DNA from: Trichopria drosophilae
Lineage: Eukaryota; Arthropoda; Insecta; Hymenoptera; Diapriidae
Direction: 5' to 3'
Assembly: GCA_030407085.1 (NCBI GenBank)
Contig: CM059582.1
Coordinates: 202,951,001-203,015,000, forward strand
Length of the DNA: 64,000 nucleotides
Shown here: piece after piece, positions 25,889-37,602 of the stretch
How positions within the stretch are numbered: the stretch's first letter is position 1
Layout: each line of letters opens with the position of its first letter
Program-made: the position numbers and the translations under genes
Notes under the pieces: model-generated
Told to the model about the DNA's origin: nothing
The model's input: the letters and a program-made list of their open reading frames with translations, nothing else
Database searches by the model: none

Positions 25889-26099
25889 AAATGACAATTT
25901 GACTGGGCTACTATGACAATAACCAAGATTATAAAGAAAACTGGTTTCGGTTACGGGTTTGTCTAACTTTACTAATCAATAAGTACACTCATTTGCATCT
26001 TGAATTTTTTTGTATGCTTGTAAAATTTCACGTTTTTCACTTTTTTTTCTGTTTTACGATCGTAATTTGACCGAGGTTAGTGAACTACTTCGACCCCGA
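25889..26099. other. Short gap, no gene
   Basis: AT-rich sequence directly outside the right TIR of the preceding element. No feature recognised. Confidence 0.4.
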
Positions 26100-26104
26100 C
26101 TGAA

Positions 26105-26425
26105 AGTGTGGACAAAGTGATGAATTTGGTCCCTTAAAAATTTCCATGCATATTTTCATGAAATGTCGACGTGTCAGACCCTATAGAACCCAAAAAGCAG
26201 CAACAAAAAAAAGTTGTGTGTGTGTGCTCTTGTACGTACTAAATTCTCTACAAAAAAGGTTGTATGCATTTTCTTCCTAAAGTCAATGATAATGGCATAA
26301 AAGCTGTTTTAAAATCCTATTGTCTGACGATGTATTGAATTTGGTCACCTCGTCAAGAAAATTAGCCTACAGTTTTTCATCAAATTTCGACGTTTCGAAC
26401 CCCCGGGGGGTTTCTGCGTCTAGAC
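26105..26425 (+). repeat. Imperfect tandem duplication, two ~200-bp units
   Basis: The block GAATTTGGTC...TTTTCATGAAATGTCGACGTGTCAGACCC (about 26120-26190) recurs in degenerate form as GAATTTGGTCAC...TTTTTCATCAAATTTCGACGTTTCGAACCCC (about 26337-26405). The two copies are diverged. A GT dinucleotide run lies between them at about 26217-26226. There is no coding potential. Confidence 0.5.
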
Positions 26426-26439
26426 TGAGACAATTGAAT

Positions 26440-26570
26440 CTTCACCAGTCCCTCGTTAGTTTACTTTACGCCCTTGATACGAAAATAACTATTTCGATAT
26501 ATCTAAAAGATATTTGTTAGATATCTTTTCGACACTGTCAAGATATCTTTGAAGAATTATATGTATATAT
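26440..26570 (+). repeat. Dispersed repeat, copy A (AGATATC-rich)
   Basis: This segment is homologous to the reverse complement of 47909-48060. Shared stretches include ACGCC-TTGATACGAAAA, CTATTTCGATATATCTAAAAG, TCAAGATATC and GAATTATATGTAT. Copy A lacks about 20 nt present in copy B. It is an uncharacterised repeat family with several AGATATC motifs. Confidence 0.6.
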
Positions 26571-28361
26571 ATATTGTTTATATAAGATCATAATAATAAT
26601 ACAGACAGTAATTAGTAAAACATAGTAAACATGTAATATGCATCCAATAGTCTATTACAATACAAGTGTATAAAGTAAGTGTTTTACAAATATTAGTTAT
26701 TAATACGCCTGGGTCGAAAATGCTCATTCTCTACCCAGGTCATAGGTCATAGTTATAAATCATTTTCAGTTTTCATACATATAAGAAACACTATTTTGTT
26801 GTAATATATCTATCGAAGCCACTTGGACCTAAATATGATTGGACCCCCAAATATCGGTATAATTTTTTAATACAACTGAAAGCTGTTAGTAAACGAACGA
26901 GTATTAAGGAATAGCCGACTCTCCACAGGGTCGAAGTTTCGGAGCTTCCATCATCTCTAATCGGCGTTTTCTTGTGGTCACAACAACAGGATTGTGAACC
27001 TAAACCAAGGTATAAATAATCAGAAGTAACATACTATAACATTAACATAAGCATACAATTTTCCTATGAAGAGGTTTCTGGCAGATTAAAAGATTTTTCC
27101 TATTTTTTTAAAAGGAATCGACCATCAACATTTCGTTTAAACTACTTTTACGTCAATTGTACGAATGTCCAGTTTTATGCAATTGTTCTAAAATTAAATC
27201 TAGCAGTGTAGTGAATAGGAATTGCTTTTATCTATACAGTTTATTGATTGATTCCGTTAATAGAATATTTTTCTACTGTTCATGTAACTATACTTCCATA
27301 ATCTTACTGATTGTAATTTTATTTATAGATCTGCATTGGTTTAGACCTATGGTGGATTGTTTGTTTTACTTATTTCATTCATTTTGCACCTCCTGAAATA
27401 AAACTTTATGCATTTAAATCTAAAAATTATAACAAGTTCTATTGATCCCAAATTTAATTGAATTAGACTATATTAAATTTGAAGTAATGTAATAATATTG
27501 TGTAAAAAAATGAAATAAACTGGATTATTTGAGATCATATACATTTTGGACTCTGTATATACTAAGGTAGCTTTTATTTTAGCCATTTTTAAATTTTTGC
27601 GATCTTACCCTCCATTTTATGATTATCATTTTTTCCGCCCAAGTATTAAATGTTTGAAGATTCGAAGTGATTGGGGGTAAGAAGAAAATTAGTTTCAACA
27701 TTTGTTGAACAAAATTAAACATTTTCCACCTTTGTAAACAATTTTCCTTAAAGGATATTGTATACTTGAATTAAACTATTACTAATGTTTTAGTATGTTG
27801 TTATTTAATTAAATATGAATTCCATGTCTAATAATGTTTTATTTTATAAGGAAAGAAGTAGATTCATAATTTTGGTCTAAACTTTTTTTAAACTTGGAAT
27901 AAAATTTGGTAAATCTTTTTCCTGCATTTAATTTTGCTAACGGCACACTTATTTTTCAATTAAAATGCATTTAAACGTCAAACTTTGTATGGAATGCGAT
28001 GAATTTATACATTTAAGAATACCTTTAAAGTATAGTAATGCATTCGTACTTTAATACTTTGTTATTTCTGAATCATTCATGAATGATTCCGAATTCAAAA
28101 TCAACGTATATATTCTTCAATCTGTATACAAATGCATTCAACATTTTAAATGGACAAAATAAAAATTCAAACATGCAGAAACGCGATTCCGTTTTTATAC
28201 ACTTCAAATCATTTAGAATTACTGTGCGGACTTACAGGATTTCATGTTTTTTAAATCAAGTAGATCCTTTTGTTTAATAGGAATGCATAATTGTTACAGT
28301 TTTGAAAAGAAAATTAACATAGCTTTTTTGTAATCTGTAGTCATTTTTGATAATTTGAATA
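26571..28361. other. AT-rich intergenic stretch, no gene recognised
   Basis: The open frames are small and without recognisable features. No inverted repeat or exon was noted. Confidence 0.45.
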
Positions 28362-28470
28362 CAGGGTCATCGAAAAGTATCGGACCCCCCCTAATATCTT
28401 CAGTTAGAATGCACTTAGGAGAAAATGTCCAATAGCAAAGTTGTATGGTTTCAAGCGGGGAGTAAGATGA

Positions 28471-28520
28471 TGACCTTGACTTTGACCTTGACCATGTCCT
28501 TCACGGTCATTTCAAGGTCA
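28471..28520. promoter_or_regulatory. Cluster of TCAAGGTCA nuclear-receptor sites, left arm
   Basis: The left arm of the palindromic MITE has TGACCTTGA at 28471-28479 and 28483-28491 and TCAAGGTCA at 28512-28520. A fourth copy near 28503 is mutated to CACGGTCAT. TCAAGGTCA is the consensus monomer site for FTZ-F1/SF-1 and is also bound by ERR-type orphan receptors. Binding is inferred, not shown. Confidence 0.4.
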
Positions 28521-28941
28521 ATCTTATTTTTTTAAATAGAACCCCCTACATTTTATTGCATATTCTTATAGCTTATCTCGAGAGCTTTCCAAAACACTAT
28601 AATAAAATATTTTTTTATTAAGTAATTTTGAGTTATAAAGGTTTGCAGTTAACAGAAGTTAACAAAATATTAGGGGGATCCGATTAATGTATTTTCTTTA
28701 AACCAATTAATTGGTCTCATTATTCCGCGCACAAAAGTATTAAGGTTATGATTACTGAAAACTAAATAATATTTTACAAGATATTCTACATTTTGTGTCA
28801 AAAAATTGTTAACTTCAAACCTTTATAACTCAAAAAGTACTTAATAAAAAAATATTTTATTATAGTGTTTTGGAAAGCTCTCGAGATAAGCTATAAGAAT
28901 ATGCAATAGAATGTAGGGGGTTCTATTTAAAAAAATAAGAT

Positions 28942-28991
28942 TGACCTTGAAATGACCTTGAAGGACATGGTCAAGGTCAAAGTCAAGGTCA
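28942..28991. promoter_or_regulatory. Cluster of TCAAGGTCA nuclear-receptor sites, right arm
   Basis: The right arm carries four perfect sites: TGACCTTGA at 28942-28950 and 28953-28961, and TCAAGGTCA at 28971-28979 and 28983-28991. With the left arm this gives seven perfect FTZ-F1/ERR-type half-sites in one short element. Confidence 0.4.
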
Positions 28992-29101
28992 TCATCTTAC
29001 TCCCCGCTTGAAACCATACAACTTTGCTATTGGACATTTTCTCCTAAGTGCATTCTAACTGAAGATATTAGGGGAGTCCGATACTTTTCGATGACCCTGT
29101 A

Positions 29102-30403
29102 TATTTGACAATGTATCAAATAGTTTGATATATTTGATTTTTAAGTCATGACTCAACTAGTTACAGCCATCGATTCTGCCAAATCGTGGGTAATTTCCAC
29201 CCCCCCTCCCGCGCGGTCATTTTCAGTACATTTTTCCCACTGATTTCTAAGTTTAATTTATATTTCACACCATTGAAAACGCAAATAATCACTTGTAGTA
29301 CCACGAGAGAAAAAAAGAAGTAAATTTAATTTTTGTGATCGCGATTTAAGAGTAGAAAATAATAGTAGCATATTATACCATAGCAGCAACTGCATGTCAT
29401 GTTGCGTTTTTTCGCCCCTTTTCCACCTAGAATGAACACATTTTATATAATATATACATAATATTACATAATTTTTGGCTGTGATAAACAACAATTGGGA
29501 ATGAGCACCGCGGAAATGGACCTCCGCAATTAATTACGCTGCAAGTTGTTTGACTCAATTTAAGGTTGTAGTTTTTCAAATTACTTACATTTGATTGGTT
29601 TCTATAATAATTTCCAACTAAATTCACGAATTTATATTATAGTAATTTCCAAATTAGCCATTAAGAAACAATAACACCACTGCCACACGGTTCACTGCAA
29701 AGTAAACAAATAACTGTCTGCAATAAAAATTTCAATATTATTACGATATCATATTGTAATAGGTCGGAATTATCCGCATTGTCGCAATTACTCCATTCTC
29801 CCTTATAAATGATATAACGAATTCTTCACTATTCCAAATGAAACATTGGCATGAATGTGTAGAACCCGTATCCAGTGTAATTTCTTTTTCGTTTTAAAAT
29901 TCATCTTTTCATTTTGTTGAATGCATTCTAAATCAATTTGAAAAGATCTTTACAAAATGAAAATAAAATTAACCGAATCAATGTTAAAGTACTTCCAATT
30001 GTTGGTTTTTTTTGCCTTCATAATGTATGTTCGATTATTACATATATTACATTGCCAGAGTCATTTAAACCATATAAACGTTAAGGATGCTGCAGATTAT
30101 AAATAATAAGGCTGCAGCGATCAAAAAGTGCGATAATGCATTGTGCAACGACCGTGTATAGTATGCGAGTTGGCTGCTGCAGGCGATGCATTGAGAAACT
30201 CTGTATACCACGTTTCAATACTCGTCGGCACTTGCTTCTTTGTTTACATACAGACCGAAGCTAACCTAACCTAAACTTTATAGAGGGCACAGATGAGCAG
30301 TCACGCAACATATCCGATGTTCGCCACATGATTTCCCTGAACGAGAAATGAAAACAATAATGAATGTATGCATCGTTTACAAAGGTTGAGAAATACTTTA
30401 ATG
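29102..30403. other. AT-rich intergenic stretch, no gene recognised
   Basis: No gene can be supported. It includes a C-rich patch near 29200 and a short CTAACCTAACCTAA tract at 30261-30274, which matches about 2.5 units of the insect telomere repeat TTAGG. Confidence 0.4.
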
Positions 30404-31139
30404 TACCCAGTAAATAAAAAGGAATTGAATGGGATTCAATAGTCAAAAAAGGAATTGAAAGGAAACTAAATTGAATTCCTTTAAATTCCCAATAAACGAA
30501 AAAGTATACGGATTCGATATTTTGCATTCTGTTTCTTTCTAGTGCCGTATTGATTATTCGAGATTCTTATTCGAATTTATAGTATTTTATACGACCTGTA
30601 ATACCAGAATTGAATTCATTCGATCTTATACGATACCGTATTTAACGCATTACAAAGATTGATTTGTTGCGGCTTAGAATAGCTTTAAATTCTGTTAATT
30701 TAATCGAAGAATTGATTATATCGTTTTCCGTATTTCATAATTTTCGAAGAAATGTTCTGTTTTCTAGTTTTGAGTTTAAATCATTCCATAATCCAAAGTA
30801 ATCGTTTCTTTGAGGTTATGTGCATTTATGTATCGCGTATAATATAGTATTTCTATTTGTATGATTGTTATGGAATAGAAATTAATTTTTATTTCTAAGC
30901 CTGTATTCAGATTCTTGACGGCAGGATTGATTTTCATTTACTGGGATGAACGAGGAAAGTTGTTAAATTTTACATCTGTAAAAAATGTATTCGGGGAGAT
31001 AAGAAAAATGTATTTCATATTCTTCGAATTCATTTTTTATTTTAAATCGATGCGATTATACTAATAAAATATGGTCCAAGCACTCCTATTCAATCTCTTG
31101 AGGCGGTTTTCGATATTGTTGACATTTTGAGCATTCCAT

Positions 31140-31336
31140 GGCTGGGGAACAAAGTTCCGAAAATTAACACACTGAAAGGCCAATATTTCTATATATAGCA
31201 TGGCTCCGACGTGATTTTCTTCACTTTGTCATTGAAAATTTGGCAAAAAGAAAGCAAATAAAAATACCTTTGACTCACGCAATATCGAAATTTTGGCCTT
31301 TCGGGATTTTGATTTTCGGAACTTTGTTCCCCGGCC
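31140..31336. mobile_element. hAT-like MITE with 8-bp target duplication
   Basis: This is a 197-bp element with TIRs GGCTGGGGAACAAAGTTCCG (left) and, inverted, GGCCGGGGAACAAAGTTCCG (right), extending into GAAAGGCCAA. The octamer CATTCCAT is repeated exactly at 31132-31139 and 31337-31344, the target-duplication length of hAT elements. It is non-coding. Confidence 0.85.
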
Positions 31337-32095
31337 CATTCCATTAGTTTTTTAACCTGAAAAATAAGTAAAACAGTTACATTTCAATTCCTTTAGAGTT
31401 TCTTAAACGTATTAAAGTATGTCGAGTATATTTTAGTAGAATTCAAATTATATGCGGCCAATTGTCTATAATTAAATAAAATTTCACCAAACGAAAAAAG
31501 ATTAAATATATTGAATAGAATACAGGTTTTGGATTCGTTTTTCTATCCTTTTCAATACTTTTGGTTAAGAACCTAAAATTAGAGCAATTTAAATTCCTTT
31601 TAATTATTTTCGATCAGAACCTTCTATTTCTTTGTATGGTATATTATTTCCAAAAGTATTGAAAAGCATTAAGAATCTGAAAATATTTCTATTCTGTAAA
31701 TTGTGTAACAGAATTGCATAACATTTCCAATTTCTTAAACTGAATTCAAAGGAATTAGGAATAAGAATAAATTGCAAAGTATAATTAAAAAACACAAAGC
31801 TGAATTCTATTCAATAGATTCAATGTATCTTTTTTCATTTGCTGGATTTTTCTAAACAAACGAAAAAGAATAAGATCGAATTCAGAAATTATGTTTTTGA
31901 TCCGGTTTCTTGAAGTTTCGAATTGAGAAACGTCACAACCAAATTCGAAGTTCATCGATTTAATATTTTCACACATTTAAATTCGGAAAAATTCGTTTTA
32001 ATGCGTCGGCTTTATTACAGTAGAACTTCATTTTATTGTCCGAAAAATGCGCTTCGTTTTTTGCGCACCTTCCAGCCCACACAATAGGCATCCCT

Positions 32096-32468
32096 TCGAA
32101 AAATTTTAGGTAGGATTCTCATGAGAATGTCATGAGAATTTGAAACAAATACCTTGTAAATTTCATATAAATGTCGCATAGTACTCGCACTATGGTACGG
32201 AAACACTATTCGACAATATTTGCGATTTGTATGAAAATTGACCTGATTGTGATGAGATTTTTATATAATTTCCATAAATTTTCAACTCAAAACAATCATG
32301 ATTGTATGCTCATAATACTACCTATTAAATAATTTTCTTTCATATAATAAAACTTTACATATTCCGAACAATACTTGTATGACTAACAGATGTATATAAT
32401 GTATATTTATGACAACTATAAGGCACTTATTTCAATTTCTCATAAGAATCCTACTTAACATTTTTCGC
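32096..32468. mobile_element. MITE-like element, ~30-bp imperfect TIRs
   Basis: Left CGAAAAATTTTAGGTAGGAT then TCTCATGAGAAT is mirrored at 32437-32468 by the inverse of CGAAAAATGTTAAGTAGGAT then TCTTATGAGAA. The roughly 310-bp interior is AT-rich and non-coding. Target duplication not identified. Confidence 0.5.
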
Positions 32469-33186
32469 ATTTTTCGACACTGGAATTACTAAAGAGGGAA
32501 GAGAACTAACCTTACCTGTGCTAAATACGTGAAGAGAATCTCGTTAATAATGTGAAGGCGCTAACAAAGTGAAGGACAATAAACTAAAGTTCTATTGTTC
32601 TATTTTTTTATTGTAAAGAAAAAAGAAAAATAAATGTTACGTCCATGAAAGGCATTGTTCACCTTCACCTATATTATTATTACTCAGTTATGGTGAAATT
32701 GATTACATTTAGTTTGTGTTTTCATGTAAAAAACTGTTAGTCAATGTTTTTTAGGTTATGTTTATGTTCTATTCACGTATTATATCAGATTAGAATGAAA
32801 GAATTTCAATGAACATAGTTAAGAAACCGAAATAAAATATTTATTTCGATTTAATTCTTTTTCGTTTGTTGGGTTAACATATAATACTGAATTTATTACG
32901 TTCGTGTCGAAAAACTGAACTACATGTAGAAATATATGTATATTACGTGTGCATGTAGATTACATGCATACCTATTTTGTTAAGCTTTAACACACCAGTG
33001 CTGCCATCTTCCAGGAACCTGTGAACCTCTTAGCGCTCTTCCCCATCAGTCGGTAACTGTCATTTATTTACAAATTTTTGACATTGACAATTTAATGTCA
33101 TTTTAAAAATTTTTTTAACATTCTATTAATTTTTGAGATTATCTATTTTTTAAACTCTTTTTATTTTTGCTAATGTAACTTATGCA

Positions 33187-35277
33187 ATGGCAGTTCAAAG
33201 ATTGCGCAGGTTATTTTTACGTTCATTGGGTCAGACTCCGAAAGGATTTTTCAGTACAAAATGGCTTGAAAATATGAAAGATCAACAAAAAGTGTTGCAA
33301 GCTACAATGATAGTGCAAGAAGGTACCAACATTCAAGAATTACCAATAATTGTGAAGAGAGCTAATGACGTTTCAACATTCTGTGATCAAAAAGACAAGA
33401 ATATTGATAGGCCCTGTTCAAAATATGCAAATTGTGACAAAAATATTAAAGCTGATTTAAGTTCGAAGAATATATTAAAAACACCGAAAATAAATTCTAA
33501 GTATACGAACAGAAACGATGTAGATATAGAAACCGATGAAGGTTCAGTCGTACTTTTCACATCTGATTGGGAATTTTTAAAAGATATGGGATTGGAAGAA
33601 GTTCTTAGTGAACTAGAGAGTTCTTATGCATCTAGAGGACTTTATTCGTTATTAGAAAATGCCATTACTGATGAAATTAATAGTAGATTTGCGCTTCAAG
33701 TTTTAAGGAAAATTATAAATCTGGAGCGAAAACAACGTTATAAATATCGACAAGCAACAATGGGTAATGCTGAAAGTCGGGAAATGGTTTTGCAACAACT
33801 TGTCGATATGATTGTTACTAGTCGAGATAACGAAATGATTGTCGAAGGACTTTCTGTACTAGTAAGAGATAGAATTAGTCCACGCCGCAATATCTACCGT
33901 GATAAACTAACTAACGAAGCTTTAATTCGAGTAACAGATGGAAAGTTTACTGTCACTCAGTTTATTGATGTAGTAAAAGTTTTGTGGGCTTATAAAGATT
34001 TAAGATATCGAAAATCTATTGATATTTTGTGGTATGGACTAATAAATAAACAAGAAGATATTCAAGCCAACGATTTAGTTCCTCTATTTAAATTGTTGCG
34101 ATATTTTCATCAAAGCAGAAATGTTGTTCAAAGTTTATTAGAAAGGAAATTAAACGATCACTATCAAGAACTTACAGGATCTCAAATGGCAGATATTTTA
34201 AATTTCTTTACGAAAGGACCTCGACGAGAGCAAGTTGTGACATGCGCTAGTAAGTGGGCAGATTTGCACATGAATAGTGCACCAGGATACGACTTGTTAG
34301 AATTTATCGAAAGTCTAACCTCAGTTAAACATCATGATACTATATTAGAACGAGCGTTAGAGAAACTAGTGTCTCCGAAAAGCTCATGGAGTAAAGATTC
34401 CACAATTGTTGTGGCTATTGTCAATCACTGTACATACATGAGAATTCGAAATGTTCACATTTTAAATAATATTTCACAATATTTTATGGAAAATATTAGT
34501 TATCTTCCAACTGCACTAGTCGCACAAATTTTAGTTTTGTTTGGACGCTTAGACTATCAGCCGTCTGAACAAAAAGAATATTGGAAAAAAATTGAAGAAA
34601 TATTGGAAGCGAAATTTGCTGAATTGCAACCAGAAGAAATTTTGAATATTCTGATATCTTGCGCTTATGTAGAAAAATATATGCCTTCGATGGTCAACAA
34701 AATTTTTTCTCCGATATTTGTGGAGAAAATGCATTGTCATAAAAAACCAGAATTTGTAAAAGAACTTCGAAAAAAACTTCATCTTTTAGACGCTTCCATG
34801 ACTATAGAATGCGATACGTACCAAGGTCCTATTTTACCTCTCGATTCTAAGATAAGGCCTGCTTGGTGCGAACCACAAATTAAATGTGGGATTAATAAAG
34901 TGTATTCGATATTACAGCACCTAGCAGGAGGAAGCGATAAAGTTAGTAAAAATGTTACTTTAGGAAAATTGTCATCTGATCTGTATACCTTAGATGCTTT
35001 GATACATCATAAGCCTATGTCTTCTTCTACCCTGAACTTGAATTTATTTAATGAACGTAATCAAAATACTGCAATCCTTATTAATTTACCACAACATTAC
35101 TGTTGGAAATCAGATAAGTTGATTGGCCAACAAGTAATGCGAATACGTCATCTTCGGAAATTAGGTTTCCGAGTAATGACTGTTGATCTAGGACCACTGT
35201 TAAAACTAAACGAGAATTCTATCGAATTGTCCAATTACTTAATTGAGAGGTTCGAAGCAGCTAAATGTGCACTTTAA
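33187..35277 (+). CDS. FAST kinase domain-containing (FASTKD) mitochondrial RNA-binding protein
   Basis: A single uninterrupted ORF of 696 codons. The N-terminus is rich in Arg and hydroxylated residues and poor in acid (MAVQRLRRLFLRSLG), typical of a mitochondrial presequence. Helical repeats follow. A stretch around residues 258-282 (FIDVVKVLWAYKDLRYRKS) and another near 440-455 fit the FAST_1/FAST_2 helical modules. Residues 628-690, starting ILINLPQHYCW and containing MRIRHLRKLGFRVMTVD, fit the RAP domain that ends FASTKD proteins. The family acts in mitochondrial mRNA processing, stability and ribosome assembly; RAP has a nuclease-like fold. Which FASTKD subtype this is cannot be told by eye. 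The start is the first in-frame ATG. An out-of-frame ATG at 33182, 5 nt upstream, opens a 31-codon overlapping uORF. AATAAA lies at about 35462. Confidence 0.85.
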   Translation: MAVQRLRRLFLRSLGQTPKGFFSTKWLENMKDQQKVLQATMIVQEGTNIQELPIIVKRANDVSTFCDQKDKNIDRPCSKYANCDKNIKADLSSKNILKTPKINSKYTNRNDVDIETDEGSVVLFTSDWEFLKDMGLEEVLSELESSYASRGLYSLLENAITDEINSRFALQVLRKIINLERKQRYKYRQATMGNAESREMVLQQLVDMIVTSRDNEMIVEGLSVLVRDRISPRRNIYRDKLTNEALIRVTDGKFTVTQFIDVVKVLWAYKDLRYRKSIDILWYGLINKQEDIQANDLVPLFKLLRYFHQSRNVVQSLLERKLNDHYQELTGSQMADILNFFTKGPRREQVVTCASKWADLHMNSAPGYDLLEFIESLTSVKHHDTILERALEKLVSPKSSWSKDSTIVVAIVNHCTYMRIRNVHILNNISQYFMENISYLPTALVAQILVLFGRLDYQPSEQKEYWKKIEEILEAKFAELQPEEILNILISCAYVEKYMPSMVNKIFSPIFVEKMHCHKKPEFVKELRKKLHLLDASMTIECDTYQGPILPLDSKIRPAWCEPQIKCGINKVYSILQHLAGGSDKVSKNVTLGKLSSDLYTLDALIHHKPMSSSTLNLNLFNERNQNTAILINLPQHYCWKSDKLIGQQVMRIRHLRKLGFRVMTVDLGPLLKLNENSIELSNYLIERFEAAKCAL

Positions 35278-36944
35278 GTGTTCTGTTCAATTTTTGTTTA
35301 CTGTTTTACATTTGTAGTTACAGAAATATACATATTTTGGTAAAACATTGTTTTATTTGTGTAGTAACGAATTTTAGATTTGAATTATTTGATGTAGAGT
35401 TATCAAATGTTATGTAGAGGACCTTTTTCGATGTATTTTTGGCCCCTGATTACGAATATGACAATAAAAATTGGCGGTCAGATAAACTGATCTTAAAAAA
35501 CGCAAAAACGTTTTTTTTTTAGTTTTTTGAATTTATTTTTACAAGTAAAAACTGTATAATGTTGACTCCAGCTTAGGTTAGGTTAAACACAGTTTTCCTC
35601 ATATATCCGTCTTGAAGAAACCCTGTGGTATTTACATTCGTAATTTATATTAACGAAAAAGTACTAGACCTTGTCACATTTATGTATGAAAATACCACAG
35701 GATATAGTGCTGTATTAAATAGTTATTTTAAGGGTTAGATAGTAGGAAATTACAAAGTTAAGTTAAAAGTTAAAGTTATTTGATATTAACATAACTTAAT
35801 TACTTTTCAAATCGTTAACTTTTAACTTTTTAACACTAACTTTTTAAGTTAACTTAGTTATTATTTCGTGCTGTTAACTTTAACTTAACTTAGTTAAAAA
35901 AAAAACTTACCTAACCCTGGTTATTTTATAAAAATTCGTATAAATATACAATCACGCAGATCGACCAGATCAAAGTAATTTTGTAAGTTCGTGCAATGGC
36001 CGCTAGGTGAATCCCGCCAATATTAGTCCCTCTAGTCAGCCAATATGGCGTCGTGGCGACATCATGGAAATTTAAGGAAACAACCGCAGTATACGTGCAT
36101 CTGTCGATTTCACGCCATATCATTCGGACATATTTTTAATATGGCATTCTAACGGTGACAGTATACTCATATCGGAAAATTTCTCTACACTTCCGCCTCT
36201 ATCAGGTCTCGAACAATGACTTTATTGCCATTATAGAAATCTCAACACCCCTTCTTTCTCACTACAATTTATCTGCATTAACAATAAATAGGCGAGTCTC
36301 TGTACGTTGCACAACAGTTGATAAGTTTCACGGGATTAAAGTAGTCGCGACATTTGTCGGAAACCGTGATAATCACTGAAATCTTCCACGGTAAGCAGAT
36401 TCCAACTGCTCTCGTTGTTTTCTTTATTTAACTGTGTTAATTTCACATTTGTGGCAATTTTATTGTTCCATTGTTTTGGCGGAATTCCAAACTTGGGGTA
36501 TATACAGTGATTGTTTAGTTAGGTGTTTAAACTACTGCAGTGTTTAAGGTGTTGATTCACATAATTTGTGGGTATAGTTGTTTTTGAGGTGCTCAAGAAG
36601 GATCGAGAGTTTAGGTTATGTTGGATAGATATGCTGAGTATGTTCGTCATTGTTCAAAAATTTCCAGCGATTATTGTTTTAAAATAAAGGCAGTTCGGAG
36701 TCTTGAAATTGTGTGGTGTGATCTTTACGCTTGTTAATTTTCAAAATCTTTTCTGGTTAGGGACACACTGTGAACAAATTTCAAAGTAATTTTGCAAAGA
36801 TGAAAATTAAAATTACCAAGAAACTCGTAAATGTTCAGTGACGTAGTAACATTGAATTACCTAGATTTTGTAAGAATGTTACTACATATATCGGTGCAAA
36901 TTTACGATTTCCATTGGTATTTTCATACTAGTACCTGAAAAAGG
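35278..36944. other. Intergenic stretch with TTAGG and TTAACTT-rich tracts
   Basis: TTAGGTTAGGTTA at 35573-35585 is a short interstitial match to the insect telomere repeat. 35750-35912 is dense in TTAACTT/AAGTTAA words on both strands. A less AT-rich patch at 35990-36070 contains CCAATATGGCG, which could be promoter DNA. No gene was recognised. Confidence 0.4.
35750..35912. repeat. TTAACTT/GTTAAAGTT low-complexity repeat
   Basis: Overlapping copies of TTAACTT, AAGTTAA and GTTAAC fill this segment, for example GTTAACTTTAACTTAACTTAG near its end. It is simple-sequence DNA derived from a TTAACT-type unit on both strands. Confidence 0.55.
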
Positions 36945-37317
36945 CATTTTTTCTGAAAAAATACCTTACTCCAGATTATTGCATAAATCGTTAGTGGTAC
37001 ATGGGACTAGCTTAAAATCAAAAAGTTGCGGGATCCCCCCTCGGATGAAAAGGGGAAATTCAAAATTTCGTCCGATTTTTTGCGAAAATGGTAAGTCGTA
37101 GTGAAAAATGTATCAAACAAAAGTTGTAGAGAATTAAATCCTACAGTTTATGACTGTAGGCCATTATTGTACAAGTTAATGTGTAAAAGCTAGAGGGCTC
37201 CAAAGTTGCAAAAAGTTACTCTTTCCTCTTTTTCTCATCCAAAAAATCATTTTTGTGCTTTGGTGTAATAGGAAAAATTATAGAGCTCAAAAAAACCTAA
37301 AAAATTCTTTTTTTATC

Positions 37318-37602
37318 ATTTTTCAGTAAGAAAGTTTTTTGTTAAGGTATGAACAAATTTTCTGGAAAGTTTCATTTTCGTGGGTGTAATAGTTTAAAAG
37401 TAAGGAATGTTTAAAGTTAGTACTAGCGGTATTTTTTTCGGGAAAGAGCCCGATGTGCTGTCTATCGACCGTTACCATCATTAACCATTCATTTTTAAAC
37501 TATTAAACCATTGAAGATGAGACTTTCCAGAAAAATTTGTTTTATCCTATTCTTATTCCTATTCTAATGAACAACCTAATGAACAACTTTCTTACTGAAA
37601 GT
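37318..37602. repeat. Nested palindrome inside the long-TIR element
   Basis: TTTCAGTAAGAAAGTT and GAACAAATTTTCTGGAAAGT on the left are mirrored by ACTTTCCAGAAAAATTTGTT and AACTTTCTTACTGAAA on the right. AATAGTTTAAAA lies nearer the centre. It is probably a second MITE inserted into the first, or the true core of the element. Confidence 0.6.

Larger units (their letters stand above)
28362..29099. mobile_element. 738-bp palindromic MITE with TA target duplication
   Basis: Two arms of about 290 bp (28362-28650 and about 28812-29099) are near-perfect inverted copies around a spacer of about 160 bp. Termini are CAGGGTCATCGAAAAGTATC and its inverse. TA flanks both ends (28360-28361 and 29100-29101), the duplication typical of the Tc1/mariner superfamily, and CAGGGT ends fit that group. 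There is no ORF. The arms differ at only a few positions, so the insertion is fairly young or the arms have been gene-converted. Confidence 0.85.
30404..32876. repeat. Possible old DNA element bounded by ACCCAnnAAAnnAAAAA ends
   Basis: The left end ACCCAGTAAATAAAAAGGAATT (from about 30406) is mirrored at 32850-32876 by a sequence whose reverse complement is ACCCAACAAACGAAAAAGAATT. The motif CAATAAACGAAAAAG or CAAACGAAAAA recurs inside at 30485, 31489 and 31858. Short GGAATTGAA and TTCAATTCC motifs are scattered on both strands. This suggests one degenerate element with later insertions such as the MITE at 31140-31336. No ORF survives. Tentative. Confidence 0.3.
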
